DNA of 64,000 nt, taken from contig NZ_JABUXU010000004.1 of NCBI RefSeq assembly GCF_014897675.1, forward strand, positions 62,001 to 126,000, given 5' to 3'. This document shows, one piece after another, positions 1 through 8,674 of the stretch (the first letter of the stretch is position 1; the number at the start of each line of letters is the position of its first letter). A model generated the notes under the pieces. It was not told where the DNA came from. It did no database searches and saw only the letters and a list, made by a program, of their open reading frames with translations. The translations under genes were made by a program, and so were the position numbers. This stretch comes from Advenella sp. FME57. GTDB lineage: Bacteria > Pseudomonadota > Gammaproteobacteria > Burkholderiales > Burkholderiaceae_B.

Positions 1-425
1 TGAAAAGCCTGCTAAGCCGCCAGCGCTGGCAGCAGATCGTTGTCCTGGCGCTGCTGGTCTGCGTCATGTTGTTCCAGTTGGCCGACAAGTCGGGTTTCCT
101 TTATTTTTATCCGGTTGTCATCAATCTGGTGCTGCTGGCGGTATTTGCCGGCAGCCTGTTTACCTCCATGAGTGTCGTCGAACGCATCGCACGCAGCCAG
201 GAACCTGATCTGCCACAATCGGCCATTCAATACACCCGAGCGGTAACGAAGATTTGGATCGTGTTTTTCATCTTGAATGGCAGCACCATTTACCTGCTGT
301 GGCAAGCAGGTTATTTTCACGCCTGGTCACTGTATACCGGCTTTATTTCCTATGTATTGATGGGGCTGCTGTTTGCCGGTGAATGGATTTATCGACAGCA
401 TTACAAACGGAAGCATGCAGCATGA
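1..425 (+). CDS. apeG: Aryl-polyene cluster membrane protein (COG4648-like), 5' truncated by window edge
   Basis: The frame is open from the first base (codon phase begins at base 3) and stops at TGA 423-425, so the start lies outside the window. About 140 residues are visible. They are strongly hydrophobic, with roughly four membrane segments: a first one around VVLALLVCVMLF, then YPVVINLVLLAVFAG, IWIVFFILNGSTIYLLW and YVLMGLLFAGEWIY, ending in a basic tail. Family and position match the small COG4648-type inner-membrane protein that sits directly before the acyl ligase in aryl-polyene (APE) clusters. Its biochemical role is not established. The stop overlaps the next start (ATGA at 422-425), which suggests translational coupling. 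The symbol rests on gene order and general similarity. Confidence 0.72.
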   Translation, partial: KSLLSRQRWQQIVVLALLVCVMLFQLADKSGFLYFYPVVINLVLLAVFAGSLFTSMSVVERIARSQEPDLPQSAIQYTRAVTKIWIVFFILNGSTIYLLWQAGYFHAWSLYTGFISYVLMGLLFAGEWIYRQHYKRKHAA

Positions 426-2254
426 GCGAAGCTACCGGCGGCATCCTTTTGCCTTTTCCCCATGCCGACTCGCTGGTCGCAACGCGCCCGGCCATGAGCC
501 GAGCCCAGTTCGAGGCCATTGTCAATCAACTGCAGCGGCAATTGCAGGCCCGCGGCTGCACGCATGCCGCCCTGTGGTTCGAAGATACCGCCCTGTTCAG
601 TTGTGCCCTGCTCGGCTGCTGGGCCGCGGGCGTTCGGGTGCTGCTGGCGCCGGATCTGCTGGGCGATACCCGCGCCTGGGCACAGGCTGATGCGGCCTTG
701 TGGATCAGCGACCAGGCGCTGTCCGACCCGGCCATGCCGGTCTTGCGGCTTGACGCCTTAACTCACACGCCGGCCGCCCCGCTGAGCGAAACTCAGGCCA
801 ATACTCAAGCGGATACCCAGGCCATCAAGCGGGCAGACCGCGCCGTACCAGCCGCCGCCGATGCGGTGCCAAGCGTGTTCCAGGAGCGCGCAGAGGGACT
901 GTTTTTACCCCTGCCAGCCGATGCCTGCGCCTTTTTGCGCACCTCGGGCTCCAGCGGCGCGCCCCGAGTGATCCGCAAGCGCTTTGGTCAGTTGCACGCC
1001 GAAGCACTCACTCTGATTCGCGCCTGGTCGCTGCACGCGCTGCCGGCCACGCTGATCGCCAGCGTCAGCCACCAGCATATGTACGGCCTGACGTTCCGTG
1101 TCATGGTGCCATTGCATGCCGGCCTGGTATTGGACCGGATGCCATCGCGCTACCCCGAAACCCTGGCCGAGCAGACGCAGATGTACGAGCAATGCATCTG
1201 GATCACCAGTCCGGCCCTACTGCAGCGACTACCCGACAGCCTGCCATGGTCCGCACTGCGGCCACGCCTGTCCCGCGTGGTATCTGCCGGAGGCGTGCTG
1301 GCAGAGGAAACCCGCAAGGGTTTGCTGCAACGCCAATGGCCCCTGCACGAAATTTACGGCAGTACTGAAACCGGCGTCATCGCCACGCGACACAGGCAAT
1401 CGTGCTGGACGCCATTGCCCGGTGTCAGACTGGAAACCGACAGCGAAAACCGGCTTGCGGTTTGCTCGCCATGGACGGAGGGTACCGAACAGACGGCCGA
1501 TGTCATCAGTCGCAGCGACGAAAACAGCTTCACACTGCTGGGCCGCACCGACCGTATTCTGAAGCTGGAAGACAAGCGGATCTCCCTGAACCGTGTGGAG
1601 CAGGCCGCCCTGTCCCACCCCTATGTCAGCGACATCCATTGTGCGCCCAGTCCGCTGGCAGGCCGGTTGTGTGCGATGGTCGAACTCTCGGCCGAAGGTA
1701 TCGCGGCGTTTCGGCAGCATGGGCGTCGTCAAGTGATCCAGGCTGTTTCTACCCTGGCGCGTGAGGCGGTAGACCCCTTGGCCGTGCCGCGCCACTGGCG
1801 GTTTCCGTTGGCATTGCCGCGCAATGCGCAATCGAAAATCACCCGGCAACAGGTCCACGACTGCTTCACACAGCAGGTGCGCAGCCCCCTGTGGGAGCGC
1901 TGCGCAGCCGACCCATCGGAAAACCCATTACCGACGGCGCCGGACACGGAACGGTGCCTGAGCGCCCGCATTCCCATGGACTTGGTCTATTTCCAGGGGC
2001 ATTTCCCCTCGTTTCCGCTGGTTCCCGGCGTCGTGCAGCTGGGCTGGGCACTGGCGCAGGCCCGCGCGCACAATCTGTGCAGTGGCCAGACGCACCGAAT
2101 TGAAAACCTGAAGTTTCAGCATTTTTTACGCCCGGCCGATCCCTGCACAATGACGTTAAAATGGGACAATGACAAGCGTAAACTTTATTTCACCGTGCGC
2201 ACCGGCGCGACCATGACTGCGTCGGGACGCATTGCATTTGCCGATTCAGCCTGA
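422..2254 (+). CDS. Fused acyl/aryl-ACP ligase and 3-hydroxyacyl-ACP dehydratase of APE synthesis (ApeH-ApeI)
   Basis: This 610-residue protein has two parts. Residues ~1-480 are an AMP-forming adenylating enzyme: the phosphate-binding loop TSGSSG is at 174-179 and YGSTETG at 312-318. It should activate an aromatic or acyl starter and load it on a carrier protein. Residues ~500-610 are a hot-dog dehydratase with HFPSFPLVPGV at 527-537, H527 being the likely catalytic histidine; it would remove water during polyene extension. In the E. coli and Xenorhabdus APE clusters these are, to my knowledge, separate genes (apeH, apeI), so this is a natural fusion. I chose the ATG at 422 because it overlaps the previous stop as ATGA; an in-frame ATG at 383 would extend deep into that gene. 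Confidence 0.85.
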   Translation: MSEATGGILLPFPHADSLVATRPAMSRAQFEAIVNQLQRQLQARGCTHAALWFEDTALFSCALLGCWAAGVRVLLAPDLLGDTRAWAQADAALWISDQALSDPAMPVLRLDALTHTPAAPLSETQANTQADTQAIKRADRAVPAAADAVPSVFQERAEGLFLPLPADACAFLRTSGSSGAPRVIRKRFGQLHAEALTLIRAWSLHALPATLIASVSHQHMYGLTFRVMVPLHAGLVLDRMPSRYPETLAEQTQMYEQCIWITSPALLQRLPDSLPWSALRPRLSRVVSAGGVLAEETRKGLLQRQWPLHEIYGSTETGVIATRHRQSCWTPLPGVRLETDSENRLAVCSPWTEGTEQTADVISRSDENSFTLLGRTDRILKLEDKRISLNRVEQAALSHPYVSDIHCAPSPLAGRLCAMVELSAEGIAAFRQHGRRQVIQAVSTLAREAVDPLAVPRHWRFPLALPRNAQSKITRQQVHDCFTQQVRSPLWERCAADPSENPLPTAPDTERCLSARIPMDLVYFQGHFPSFPLVPGVVQLGWALAQARAHNLCSGQTHRIENLKFQHFLRPADPCTMTLKWDNDKRKLYFTVRTGATMTASGRIAFADSA

Positions 2255-2329
2255 TCCCGTGCCTATCTTTGGAACCGCTGCCATGACAACACCAAAACAG
2301 CCAGTACAGACGTGCTACGGTAAATACTT

Positions 2330-3073
2330 ATGAATCGCACGATTGCCCTGATTCCTTTCTACAACCACCCAAACACCATCGAATCGGTGGTCGGGCAGTT
2401 GCGTCGCCACGGATTGCCCGTGCTCATTGTCGATGACGGCTCCGATGCGCCCTCGCAACAAGTGCTGGACACGCTCAAAACCTTGCCGCACGTGCATGTC
2501 CATCGCCAGCCCGCCAACGGCGGCAAGGGCAGCGCCGTGAAGACCGGCTTTAAGCTGGCCGACGCAATGGGCTATACCCATGCGCTGCAGGTGGACGCCG
2601 ATGGACAGCATCATCTGGACGACGTCCCCGCCTTTCTGGCACTATCCGAGCAGCATCACGATGCCGCCATATGCGGGCAGCCTGTGTATGGCGATGACAT
2701 CCCCCCAGCGCGCCTGCACGGCCGCAAGGTGACCCTGTTCTGGGTGCACCTGCAGACGCTGTCGCGTTCCATTCCCGACGCGCTTTGCGGCTTCCGGCTG
2801 TATCCGCTGGCCGCGGTCCGGTTCGTCAGCGACACCCCTTATCTGGGCAACTGGATGGATTTTGACCCAGAAATTCTGATGCACCTGTACTGGCGCCAAA
2901 CACCGTTGCGCTGGATCCCAACCTCGGTCTCCTATGCGGCCGATGGCATCTCGCACTACCGCATGGTGCGCGACAATCTGCTCATTACGCGCATGCATAC
3001 GCGCAGTTGCCTGCATATGCTGCCGTTTCTGCCCTCGCTATTGCGACGCGCCTTCACCAAAGGTGCATCATGA
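2330..3073 (+). CDS. Family 2 glycosyltransferase of the APE cluster (N-terminal half of ApeJ)
   Basis: A 247-residue GT-A-fold glycosyltransferase. VDDGSD at 34-39 and the metal-binding DAD at 89-91 (in QVDADGQH) are typical of GT2 enzymes that use nucleotide-activated sugars; there is no membrane segment at the N-terminus. In several APE clusters the glycosyltransferase and an acyltransferase form one protein, ApeJ; here they are two genes joined by an ATGA overlap (3070-3073). The enzyme probably works at the inner face of the membrane to decorate the lipid or core that carries the polyene. A 75-base gap separates it from the ligase gene, and a 16-codon reading frame in that gap ends at TGA 2331-2333, overlapping this start. 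Confidence 0.8.
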   Translation: MNRTIALIPFYNHPNTIESVVGQLRRHGLPVLIVDDGSDAPSQQVLDTLKTLPHVHVHRQPANGGKGSAVKTGFKLADAMGYTHALQVDADGQHHLDDVPAFLALSEQHHDAAICGQPVYGDDIPPARLHGRKVTLFWVHLQTLSRSIPDALCGFRLYPLAAVRFVSDTPYLGNWMDFDPEILMHLYWRQTPLRWIPTSVSYAADGISHYRMVRDNLLITRMHTRSCLHMLPFLPSLLRRAFTKGAS

Positions 3074-3996
3074 GCGAACACTGGGCCACCAAACAGGAAC
3101 GGGGCAATCTTTTTGCGCTCAGGCTGGTTGTCCGGCTGATCCGGTACTGCCCCATGTGGCTGCTGGGTATTCTGTCGCATATCGTTGTGCTTTACTTCTT
3201 CGTTACTTCTCCCGCAGAACGCCGCAATATCCGTGACTATCAGCACCATTTGCGATCATGGTCCGGCAGACCTGATCTGCTGCCCGCCTTTGCGCCGGTT
3301 TACCGGCAATTTGTCGCTTTCGGCCAGGCGCTGGTCGATCGCTTTGCCGTCTGGCAGGGGCGCCTGCGCTACGAACATATCGTCATTGAAGACCCCGAAG
3401 GCATCCATAGGGAAATGCTCTATGCACAAGGGCGGGGCCAGATACTTATCTGTTCGCACCTGGGCAACACCGAAATCAGCCGCGCACTGGTGTCCCATCA
3501 CAAGGGCCTGGTGCTCAATATCCTGATTCACAGCAAGCATGCCCAGAGGTACAACGAGGTCATGGCCGATCTGGGGGCCGACAACGACATCCGCCTGCTG
3601 CAGGTGACCGAGCTGGACATCGATACCATGATGATGCTGCAACAGCGGATTGACAACGGGGAATGGATCGCCATTGCGGCAGACCGCGAGCCTGTGCGTG
3701 GCGAAAAGGTGGTCTCGGTTTCATTCCTGGGCGATACCGTTGCATTTCCGCAGGGTCCCTGGCTGATGGCCGGCCTGCTCAAGGCCAGCGTCAATACGCT
3801 GTTCTGCACGCGCCAGCAGGGCCGCTACGCATTGCATATTGAACGCATGAGCGATCGCATTCAATGGACGCGCCAGGATCGCGATAAAGTGATTCGATCA
3901 TGGGTGCAGCGTTACGCGCAGCGTCTGGAACAGGTCTGCGTGAAGGCACCGCTGCAGTGGTTCAATTTCTACGATTTCTGGAAGCACAATGACTAA
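3070..3996 (+). CDS. Lysophospholipid acyltransferase family protein of the APE cluster (C-terminal half of ApeJ)
   Basis: A 308-residue LPLAT/HtrB-like acyltransferase. A hydrophobic N-terminal stretch (residues ~27-46, MWLLGILSHIVVLYFFV) would anchor it in the inner membrane. The catalytic HX4E-type motif is HLGNTE at 130-135, as in lipid A acyltransferases (HFGNWE). It probably transfers an acyl or aryl-polyenoyl chain from a carrier protein to a glycolipid acceptor. The ATG at 3070 overlaps the glycosyltransferase stop and gives the expected length; an in-frame start at 3007 would add 21 residues inside the upstream gene. It overlaps the thioesterase gene by 8 bases. Confidence 0.8.
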   Translation: MSEHWATKQERGNLFALRLVVRLIRYCPMWLLGILSHIVVLYFFVTSPAERRNIRDYQHHLRSWSGRPDLLPAFAPVYRQFVAFGQALVDRFAVWQGRLRYEHIVIEDPEGIHREMLYAQGRGQILICSHLGNTEISRALVSHHKGLVLNILIHSKHAQRYNEVMADLGADNDIRLLQVTELDIDTMMMLQQRIDNGEWIAIAADREPVRGEKVVSVSFLGDTVAFPQGPWLMAGLLKASVNTLFCTRQQGRYALHIERMSDRIQWTRQDRDKVIRSWVQRYAQRLEQVCVKAPLQWFNFYDFWKHND

Positions 3997-4423
3997 GCAT
4001 CCGGGCCTGAGCATTTGCGTGCCAATGACCATTCCGTTTTTCGACGTTGATGCGATGCATATCGTCTGGCATGGGCATTATGTGAAATACCTGGAAATTG
4101 CCCGCTGCGCCCTGCTCGACAAACTGGGCTACAACTACGACGCCATGCGTGCCGCCGGCTATGTCTGGCCGATCGTGACCATGCAACTGAAGTATGTACG
4201 CCCCGCCGTCTTTGGCCAGCAGGTGCTGGTTGACGCCCACATTCGCGAGTGGGAGTCACGCTTGCGCATTGTGTATGTCATTACCGACGCGGTCTCGGGC
4301 GAGCGCCTGACCCAGGCCGAAACCACGCAGGTGGCCGTATTGCTGGAGAACCGCGAAATGCAATTTGACACCCCGCAAGACTGGCAGGACATCATCCGCC
4401 GGGCGATGCAGTCCGAAGCCTGA
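3989..4423 (+). CDS. apeK: Hot-dog acyl-ACP/CoA thioesterase of the APE cluster
   Basis: A 144-residue single-domain hot-dog protein of the 4-hydroxybenzoyl-CoA thioesterase (YbgC/FcbC) type. The family motif is near the N-terminus: D19 and D21 in FFDVDAMHIVWHGHYVKYLE, with the catalytic aspartate expected there. Gene order (after the acyltransferase, before the LolA-like gene) matches ApeK. The likely role is release or editing of thioester-bound intermediates. It overlaps the acyltransferase gene by 8 bases, which supports one transcript. Confidence 0.82.
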   Translation: MTKHPGLSICVPMTIPFFDVDAMHIVWHGHYVKYLEIARCALLDKLGYNYDAMRAAGYVWPIVTMQLKYVRPAVFGQQVLVDAHIREWESRLRIVYVITDAVSGERLTQAETTQVAVLLENREMQFDTPQDWQDIIRRAMQSEA

Positions 4424-4447
4424 ATTTTTGTAGAGAGTATTGCTTTT

Positions 4448-5074
4448 ATGTCTACCATCAAGTCCCTGTTGTCCCTATCGCGCATGACTGTCGTGCTGGC
4501 CCTGACCCTGTTGTGCCACGTCGCACAGGCCTTCTCGCTGGAAGATCTGCAAAAACAGCTGTCGGCCCACCAGACGGTGCAGGGCGACGTGCAGCAAAAA
4601 CGTTTCCTGCGCTCGCTTGAACAGCCGCTGCTGAGCCAGGGCCGGTTCGTGATGGTTGCGGACAAGGGGCTGCTTTGGGAGACACGCAGTCCGATAGCCA
4701 GCCTGATTCGCATTACACCGCAGGGCATGATGCACCAGGATAGTGCGGGACGCTGGCAGCCGCTGCAACAACAGGGGGCGGGCAACCAGACCCAGATCCG
4801 GCTGTTCATGGATCTGCTCTCGGGCAACACCCGCAGCCTGTCGGGACAATTTACGCAAAGCCTGCAAGGCGACGCCGAGCGCTGGACACTGACGCTGGAC
4901 CCGGCATCGGCCGTATTGAAACAGATTTTCCAGCGCATTACGATCAGAGGAGGACGCTCGGTCGATCAGGTCACCTTGGCCGAGACACAGGGCGACAGGA
5001 CCGAGATCCTGTTTTCTAATCTGCGCATCAACCAACCCCTGCCGGCCGCCGCTCAAGATGCGCTTGAACGCTGA
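4448..5074 (+). CDS. apeL: LolA-like periplasmic carrier of the APE cluster
   Basis: A 208-residue protein with a Sec signal peptide (hydrophobic core MTVVLALTLLCHVAQAF, probable cleavage after AQA near residue 28). The mature part resembles outer-membrane lipoprotein carrier LolA (beta-rich, repeated QGxF-type strands such as SQGRFVMV). In APE operons such a protein precedes the MMPL exporter and is thought to carry the product across the periplasm. It overlaps the exporter gene by 17 bases. The upstream spacer (24 bases) holds a weak GAGAG ribosome-binding sequence. Confidence 0.8.
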   Translation: MSTIKSLLSLSRMTVVLALTLLCHVAQAFSLEDLQKQLSAHQTVQGDVQQKRFLRSLEQPLLSQGRFVMVADKGLLWETRSPIASLIRITPQGMMHQDSAGRWQPLQQQGAGNQTQIRLFMDLLSGNTRSLSGQFTQSLQGDAERWTLTLDPASAVLKQIFQRITIRGGRSVDQVTLAETQGDRTEILFSNLRINQPLPAAAQDALER

Positions 5075-7403
5075 ACGAGGCTGGGCAGCGCTATATATCC
5101 TGGGGCTGCTCGGGCTGCTGCTGTATGCGGCCTGGCAGCTCGCATTTCGCCAGCCGGTGCACACCGACCTGCTGACGCTGCTGCCGCCCGATGGCGCACA
5201 AAGCGAAGTACAGGCCAGGGCGCAAGACACCATCCGGCAGACACTGAACCGGCAGATTATTGTGCTGACCGGCGCCACCGACCCGGCCAGGGCCCTGGCT
5301 GCCGCGCAAAGACAGGCACAGCAATGGTCCACCAGCGCCTTGTTCGAGCGCGTGGACCTGCACGTGGCTGCCGATCTGGACCAGTTACGCCAGGAGTTGC
5401 GTCGCATGGATCAGGCGGGCCTGCCACCGCAGGCGCGGGAAGCCCTGGCGCGCGACCCGCAGGCATGGTTTGGCCAGCGCGCTCAGCGCATCATGTCACC
5501 ACTGGGTGAGCAGACGCTTATTGCCGCCGATCAGGACTGGCTGGGGTTTGCTTCCCAGCTGTCAGGCAAACTGCAGGCAAGCTCTGCCGTTCACTACGAT
5601 ATGGCAAGCAATACCATGCAACTGGAGGCCGACAATCGCATCTGGTATGTGATGCGCGCGCAGTTGGACGCCACAGACCAGAGTGGTCGGGATGAACAGC
5701 TGCTGGCGCTGATCGATCAGACCCAACAGCAGGCCGCACAGCAGGATGTCCGCGTACTGATGGCTGGCGGCGCGATCTACAGCGCACAGGGTAAAGCCGA
5801 AGGCGGTCAGGAAAGCACCTGGATGAGTATCACCGGCAGTACTCTGACCATCCTGTTTCTGCTGCTGATGTTCCGCTCAACGCGCATTCTCCTGCTGGCG
5901 CTGCCGGTGGCCGCCGGTCTGCTGGCCGGTTTTGCCGCCTGCATTGCCCTGTTGGGCTCCATTCACATTCTCACGCTCATTATCGGCACCAGCCTGGTCG
6001 GGCTAGTGGTCGATTTTCCACTGCACTGGCTCAGCCACGCCACGCTTGATACCCGGTGGCAGCCCTGGTCAGCCGTCAGGCGCGTATCCCGTCCCTTTAT
6101 TATCAGCCTGGCAGTCACCGTTACCGGTTACCTGTTTCTGCTGCTGACCCCGCTGCCTATCTTGCAACAGACAGCAATCTTCTCGTCGGCAGCCGTCATC
6201 AGTACTTTTCTGTTTACGCGCCTGCTGCTTCCCGCCCTGTTCGACCACTGGAAGCCGCGCCCGATCCCGGGGCTGATGCCGCTTCTGGACGGCCTGCGCC
6301 GCTTTATCCGCAGCGCCGGCGAGCGCATCGGCCGCACACCCCTGCTGGCGCTACTGCTGCTGGCCGTTGCAGCAAGCGGGCTGTATCTGAGCAACTGGCA
6401 GGACGACATCCGCAACTGGGTAAACACACCGCAATCGCTACTGAACCAGGCGATACAAGTGGGCCGCCTGACCGGCATCGAACCCACCAGCCAGTACTTC
6501 ATTGTGCAGGCCGCAGACCAGGAAAGCCTGCTACGCACCGAACAGCGCCTGGCCACCAGGCTGGACACGCTGGTCGCCCAGGGGCAGCTGCGCAACTACC
6601 GCGCCCTGAGCCAGTGGGTCAATCCGGCGAGCGAGCAGCAAGCGCTCAAAGCCACCTTGGCAACACTGTCGCAGCAGCCCCAGGCATGGGCGCCGCTGCA
6701 CGCGCTGGGTGTGCCAGACAGGGCCTTGCAAGCCGAACTCAAGCGCCGCCAGGACCAGCCGGTGCTGACCATCGAACAGTCGCTGCGCGGCACCCTGGCC
6801 GAACCCTGGCGCGCCCTATGGCTGGGACCCGACGAACAAGGCCGGCCCAGCAGCATGATCACCATGAACGGCCTGCAGGATCCTTCTGTGTTGCCGGCGC
6901 TCATGCAAAACATCCCGGATGTGACACTTGTGGACCAGCGCAGTCACATCAACACCCTCTTTGCCCAGACCCGCCTGGAAGCGATCGTGCTGAAACTGCT
7001 TTCCTATACCGTGGGGTTTCTCATCCTGTATCGCGTCTTTGGCACCCGACCTGCGCTGCGCATTTTACTGGTGCCCCTATCGGCCTCGCTAACAGTCATG
7101 AGCCTGTCGGGACTGATCGGCATGCCCCTGAATCTGTTTTGCATTTTCGGCCTGCTGCTGGTGACCGCCATCGGCATAGATTACGCCGTCTACGCCTATA
7201 CGCCCACGCTGCCGGCTGAAGAAAAAACCGCCGGAATCTTCATGACCTCGGTCACCACCATGATTACTTTCGGCCTGCTCTACTTCAGTTCCACCCCGGC
7301 GGTGGCCACGTTCGGTCTGAGTGTGGTGCTGGGGGTGCTATGCAACGTCATATATACTTTCTGGTATATGCGCGCCTTTCTCACACCCGAACCAGAATCC
7401 TGA
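5058..7403 (+). CDS. apeM: MMPL/RND-type exporter of the APE cluster
   Basis: A 781-residue inner-membrane protein with the two-half MMPL architecture: one N-terminal membrane helix, a large periplasmic domain (~30-250), a block of helices (~260-400), a short anchor helix near 435, a second periplasmic domain (~455-635) and a final helix block (~640-770). Each block carries the intramembrane acidic motif expected for proton coupling: GLVVDFPLHW in the first and AIGIDYAVYAY in the second. It probably exports the APE lipid or its precursor with the LolA-like partner encoded just upstream. The stop TGA 7401-7403 is 14 bases before the next start. Confidence 0.85.
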   Translation: MRLNAERGWAALYILGLLGLLLYAAWQLAFRQPVHTDLLTLLPPDGAQSEVQARAQDTIRQTLNRQIIVLTGATDPARALAAAQRQAQQWSTSALFERVDLHVAADLDQLRQELRRMDQAGLPPQAREALARDPQAWFGQRAQRIMSPLGEQTLIAADQDWLGFASQLSGKLQASSAVHYDMASNTMQLEADNRIWYVMRAQLDATDQSGRDEQLLALIDQTQQQAAQQDVRVLMAGGAIYSAQGKAEGGQESTWMSITGSTLTILFLLLMFRSTRILLLALPVAAGLLAGFAACIALLGSIHILTLIIGTSLVGLVVDFPLHWLSHATLDTRWQPWSAVRRVSRPFIISLAVTVTGYLFLLLTPLPILQQTAIFSSAAVISTFLFTRLLLPALFDHWKPRPIPGLMPLLDGLRRFIRSAGERIGRTPLLALLLLAVAASGLYLSNWQDDIRNWVNTPQSLLNQAIQVGRLTGIEPTSQYFIVQAADQESLLRTEQRLATRLDTLVAQGQLRNYRALSQWVNPASEQQALKATLATLSQQPQAWAPLHALGVPDRALQAELKRRQDQPVLTIEQSLRGTLAEPWRALWLGPDEQGRPSSMITMNGLQDPSVLPALMQNIPDVTLVDQRSHINTLFAQTRLEAIVLKLLSYTVGFLILYRVFGTRPALRILLVPLSASLTVMSLSGLIGMPLNLFCIFGLLLVTAIGIDYAVYAYTPTLPAEEKTAGIFMTSVTTMITFGLLYFSSTPAVATFGLSVVLGVLCNVIYTFWYMRAFLTPEPES

Positions 7404-7417
7404 ATGAGTCATTATTT

Positions 7418-8674
7418 ATGAAAACATCCAGCTTACCCGCCAGTACCGACGTAGCCATTATCGGCGCAGGACCATCCGGATCGGTTGCCGCCGCCCTGTT
7501 ACGCCAGCGCGGCTGGCAGGTGTGCGTGCTCGAACGCCAGCATTTCCCGCGTTTTTCCATAGGCGAAAGCCTGCTGCCCTATTGCATGGACATCCTGAAG
7601 GAAGCCGATTTGTTGCAGGTCGTCAATGATGCCGGCTTCCAGGTCAAAAACGGTGCGGTCTTTACCTGGGGTGATCGGGAAAGCGCCATTGACTTTCGTG
7701 ACAAATTCACCGCAGGACCGGGCACCACCTTTCAGGTCGAGCGCGCGAAATTTGACCAGATTCTTATCCAGGAAGCGCAAAGAAAGGGCGCACAGGTCTG
7801 GTTCGGCCATACGGTCACCCATATGACAAGCAGGCAAGAGCACGCCACGCTCTCGGTCAGCACCGATCAGGACGAATCTTATACGCTGCAGGCCCGCTTC
7901 GTGCTTGACGCCAGTGGCTATGGGCGCGTGCTGCCACGCCTGCTGGATCTGGAACAACCGTCGACATTTCCCGTGCGTGAAGCCTGGTTCACCCATATCC
8001 AGGACAATATCAGCGATCCCGGGTTCGACCGCGAGAAAATTGTCATTGCCACCCACCCGCAAGACCGTGCCATCTGGATGTGGCTGATTCCGTTCAGCCA
8101 TGGCCGCTGCTCCATCGGCGTTGTAGGCGAACCCAGCCACCTGGGAATGAATGGACGGGAGCCGCTGCCGTTCCTGCAGGCCATGACGAATGAAATACCA
8201 CGTCTGCGCCACCTGCTGGCCCATGCCCGATGGGATACACCGGTCAATCCGCTGCGCGGCTATTCGGCCAATGTGACAAGCCTGTATGGTCAGCGCTTTG
8301 CACTACTGGGCAACGCCGCCGAATTTCTCGACCCGGTCTTCTCCTCGGGTGTCACCATTGCCATGCACTCGGCCAAACTGGCTACTGCGCTCGTAGACAA
8401 AACCCTGCGCGGCCAGGCAGCAGACTGGCAAGCAGACTTTGCCGACGCCCTGCGCGTGGGCATCGACACCTTCAGAACCTATGTTGCCGGCTGGTACGAC
8501 TGCAGCTTTCAGGATGTTATATACTCCAGACAAATCAACCAGGATATCCGGCGCATGATTGCTGCCATCCTGGCCGGGTATGCGTGGGATACGCGCAACC
8601 CCTATGTTGAAAAATCAGAACGGCGCTTAAAGGCGCTGGCGGAGATATGTGGTGAAGCACAACTGGATACCTGA
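7418..8674 (+). CDS. FAD-dependent oxidoreductase with flavin-halogenase signatures, in the APE cluster
   Basis: A 418-residue flavoprotein. The Rossmann FAD motif GAGPSG is at 16-21, followed by GESLLP. It also has WMWLIP at 220-225, which fits the WxWxIP signature of flavin-dependent halogenases, and K77 (QVKNGAVFTWG) sits where the catalytic lysine of PrnA (K79) lies. It could be a halogenase acting on the aryl head group or a related reductase/monooxygenase of the same fold; many family members lack proven halogenation. I chose the ATG at 7418 because it follows the exporter stop by 14 bases and begins directly before the FAD fold. It overlaps the lipoprotein gene by 26 bases. Confidence 0.75.
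   Translation: MKTSSLPASTDVAIIGAGPSGSVAAALLRQRGWQVCVLERQHFPRFSIGESLLPYCMDILKEADLLQVVNDAGFQVKNGAVFTWGDRESAIDFRDKFTAGPGTTFQVERAKFDQILIQEAQRKGAQVWFGHTVTHMTSRQEHATLSVSTDQDESYTLQARFVLDASGYGRVLPRLLDLEQPSTFPVREAWFTHIQDNISDPGFDREKIVIATHPQDRAIWMWLIPFSHGRCSIGVVGEPSHLGMNGREPLPFLQAMTNEIPRLRHLLAHARWDTPVNPLRGYSANVTSLYGQRFALLGNAAEFLDPVFSSGVTIAMHSAKLATALVDKTLRGQAADWQADFADALRVGIDTFRTYVAGWYDCSFQDVIYSRQINQDIRRMIAAILAGYAWDTRNPYVEKSERRLKALAEICGEAQLDT

Noticed and set aside
6056-7219. 387-codon frame inside the APE exporter gene in another frame
   Set aside because: Low-complexity Arg/Ala/Pro-rich translation, no start signal, fully inside a recognised MMPL gene.
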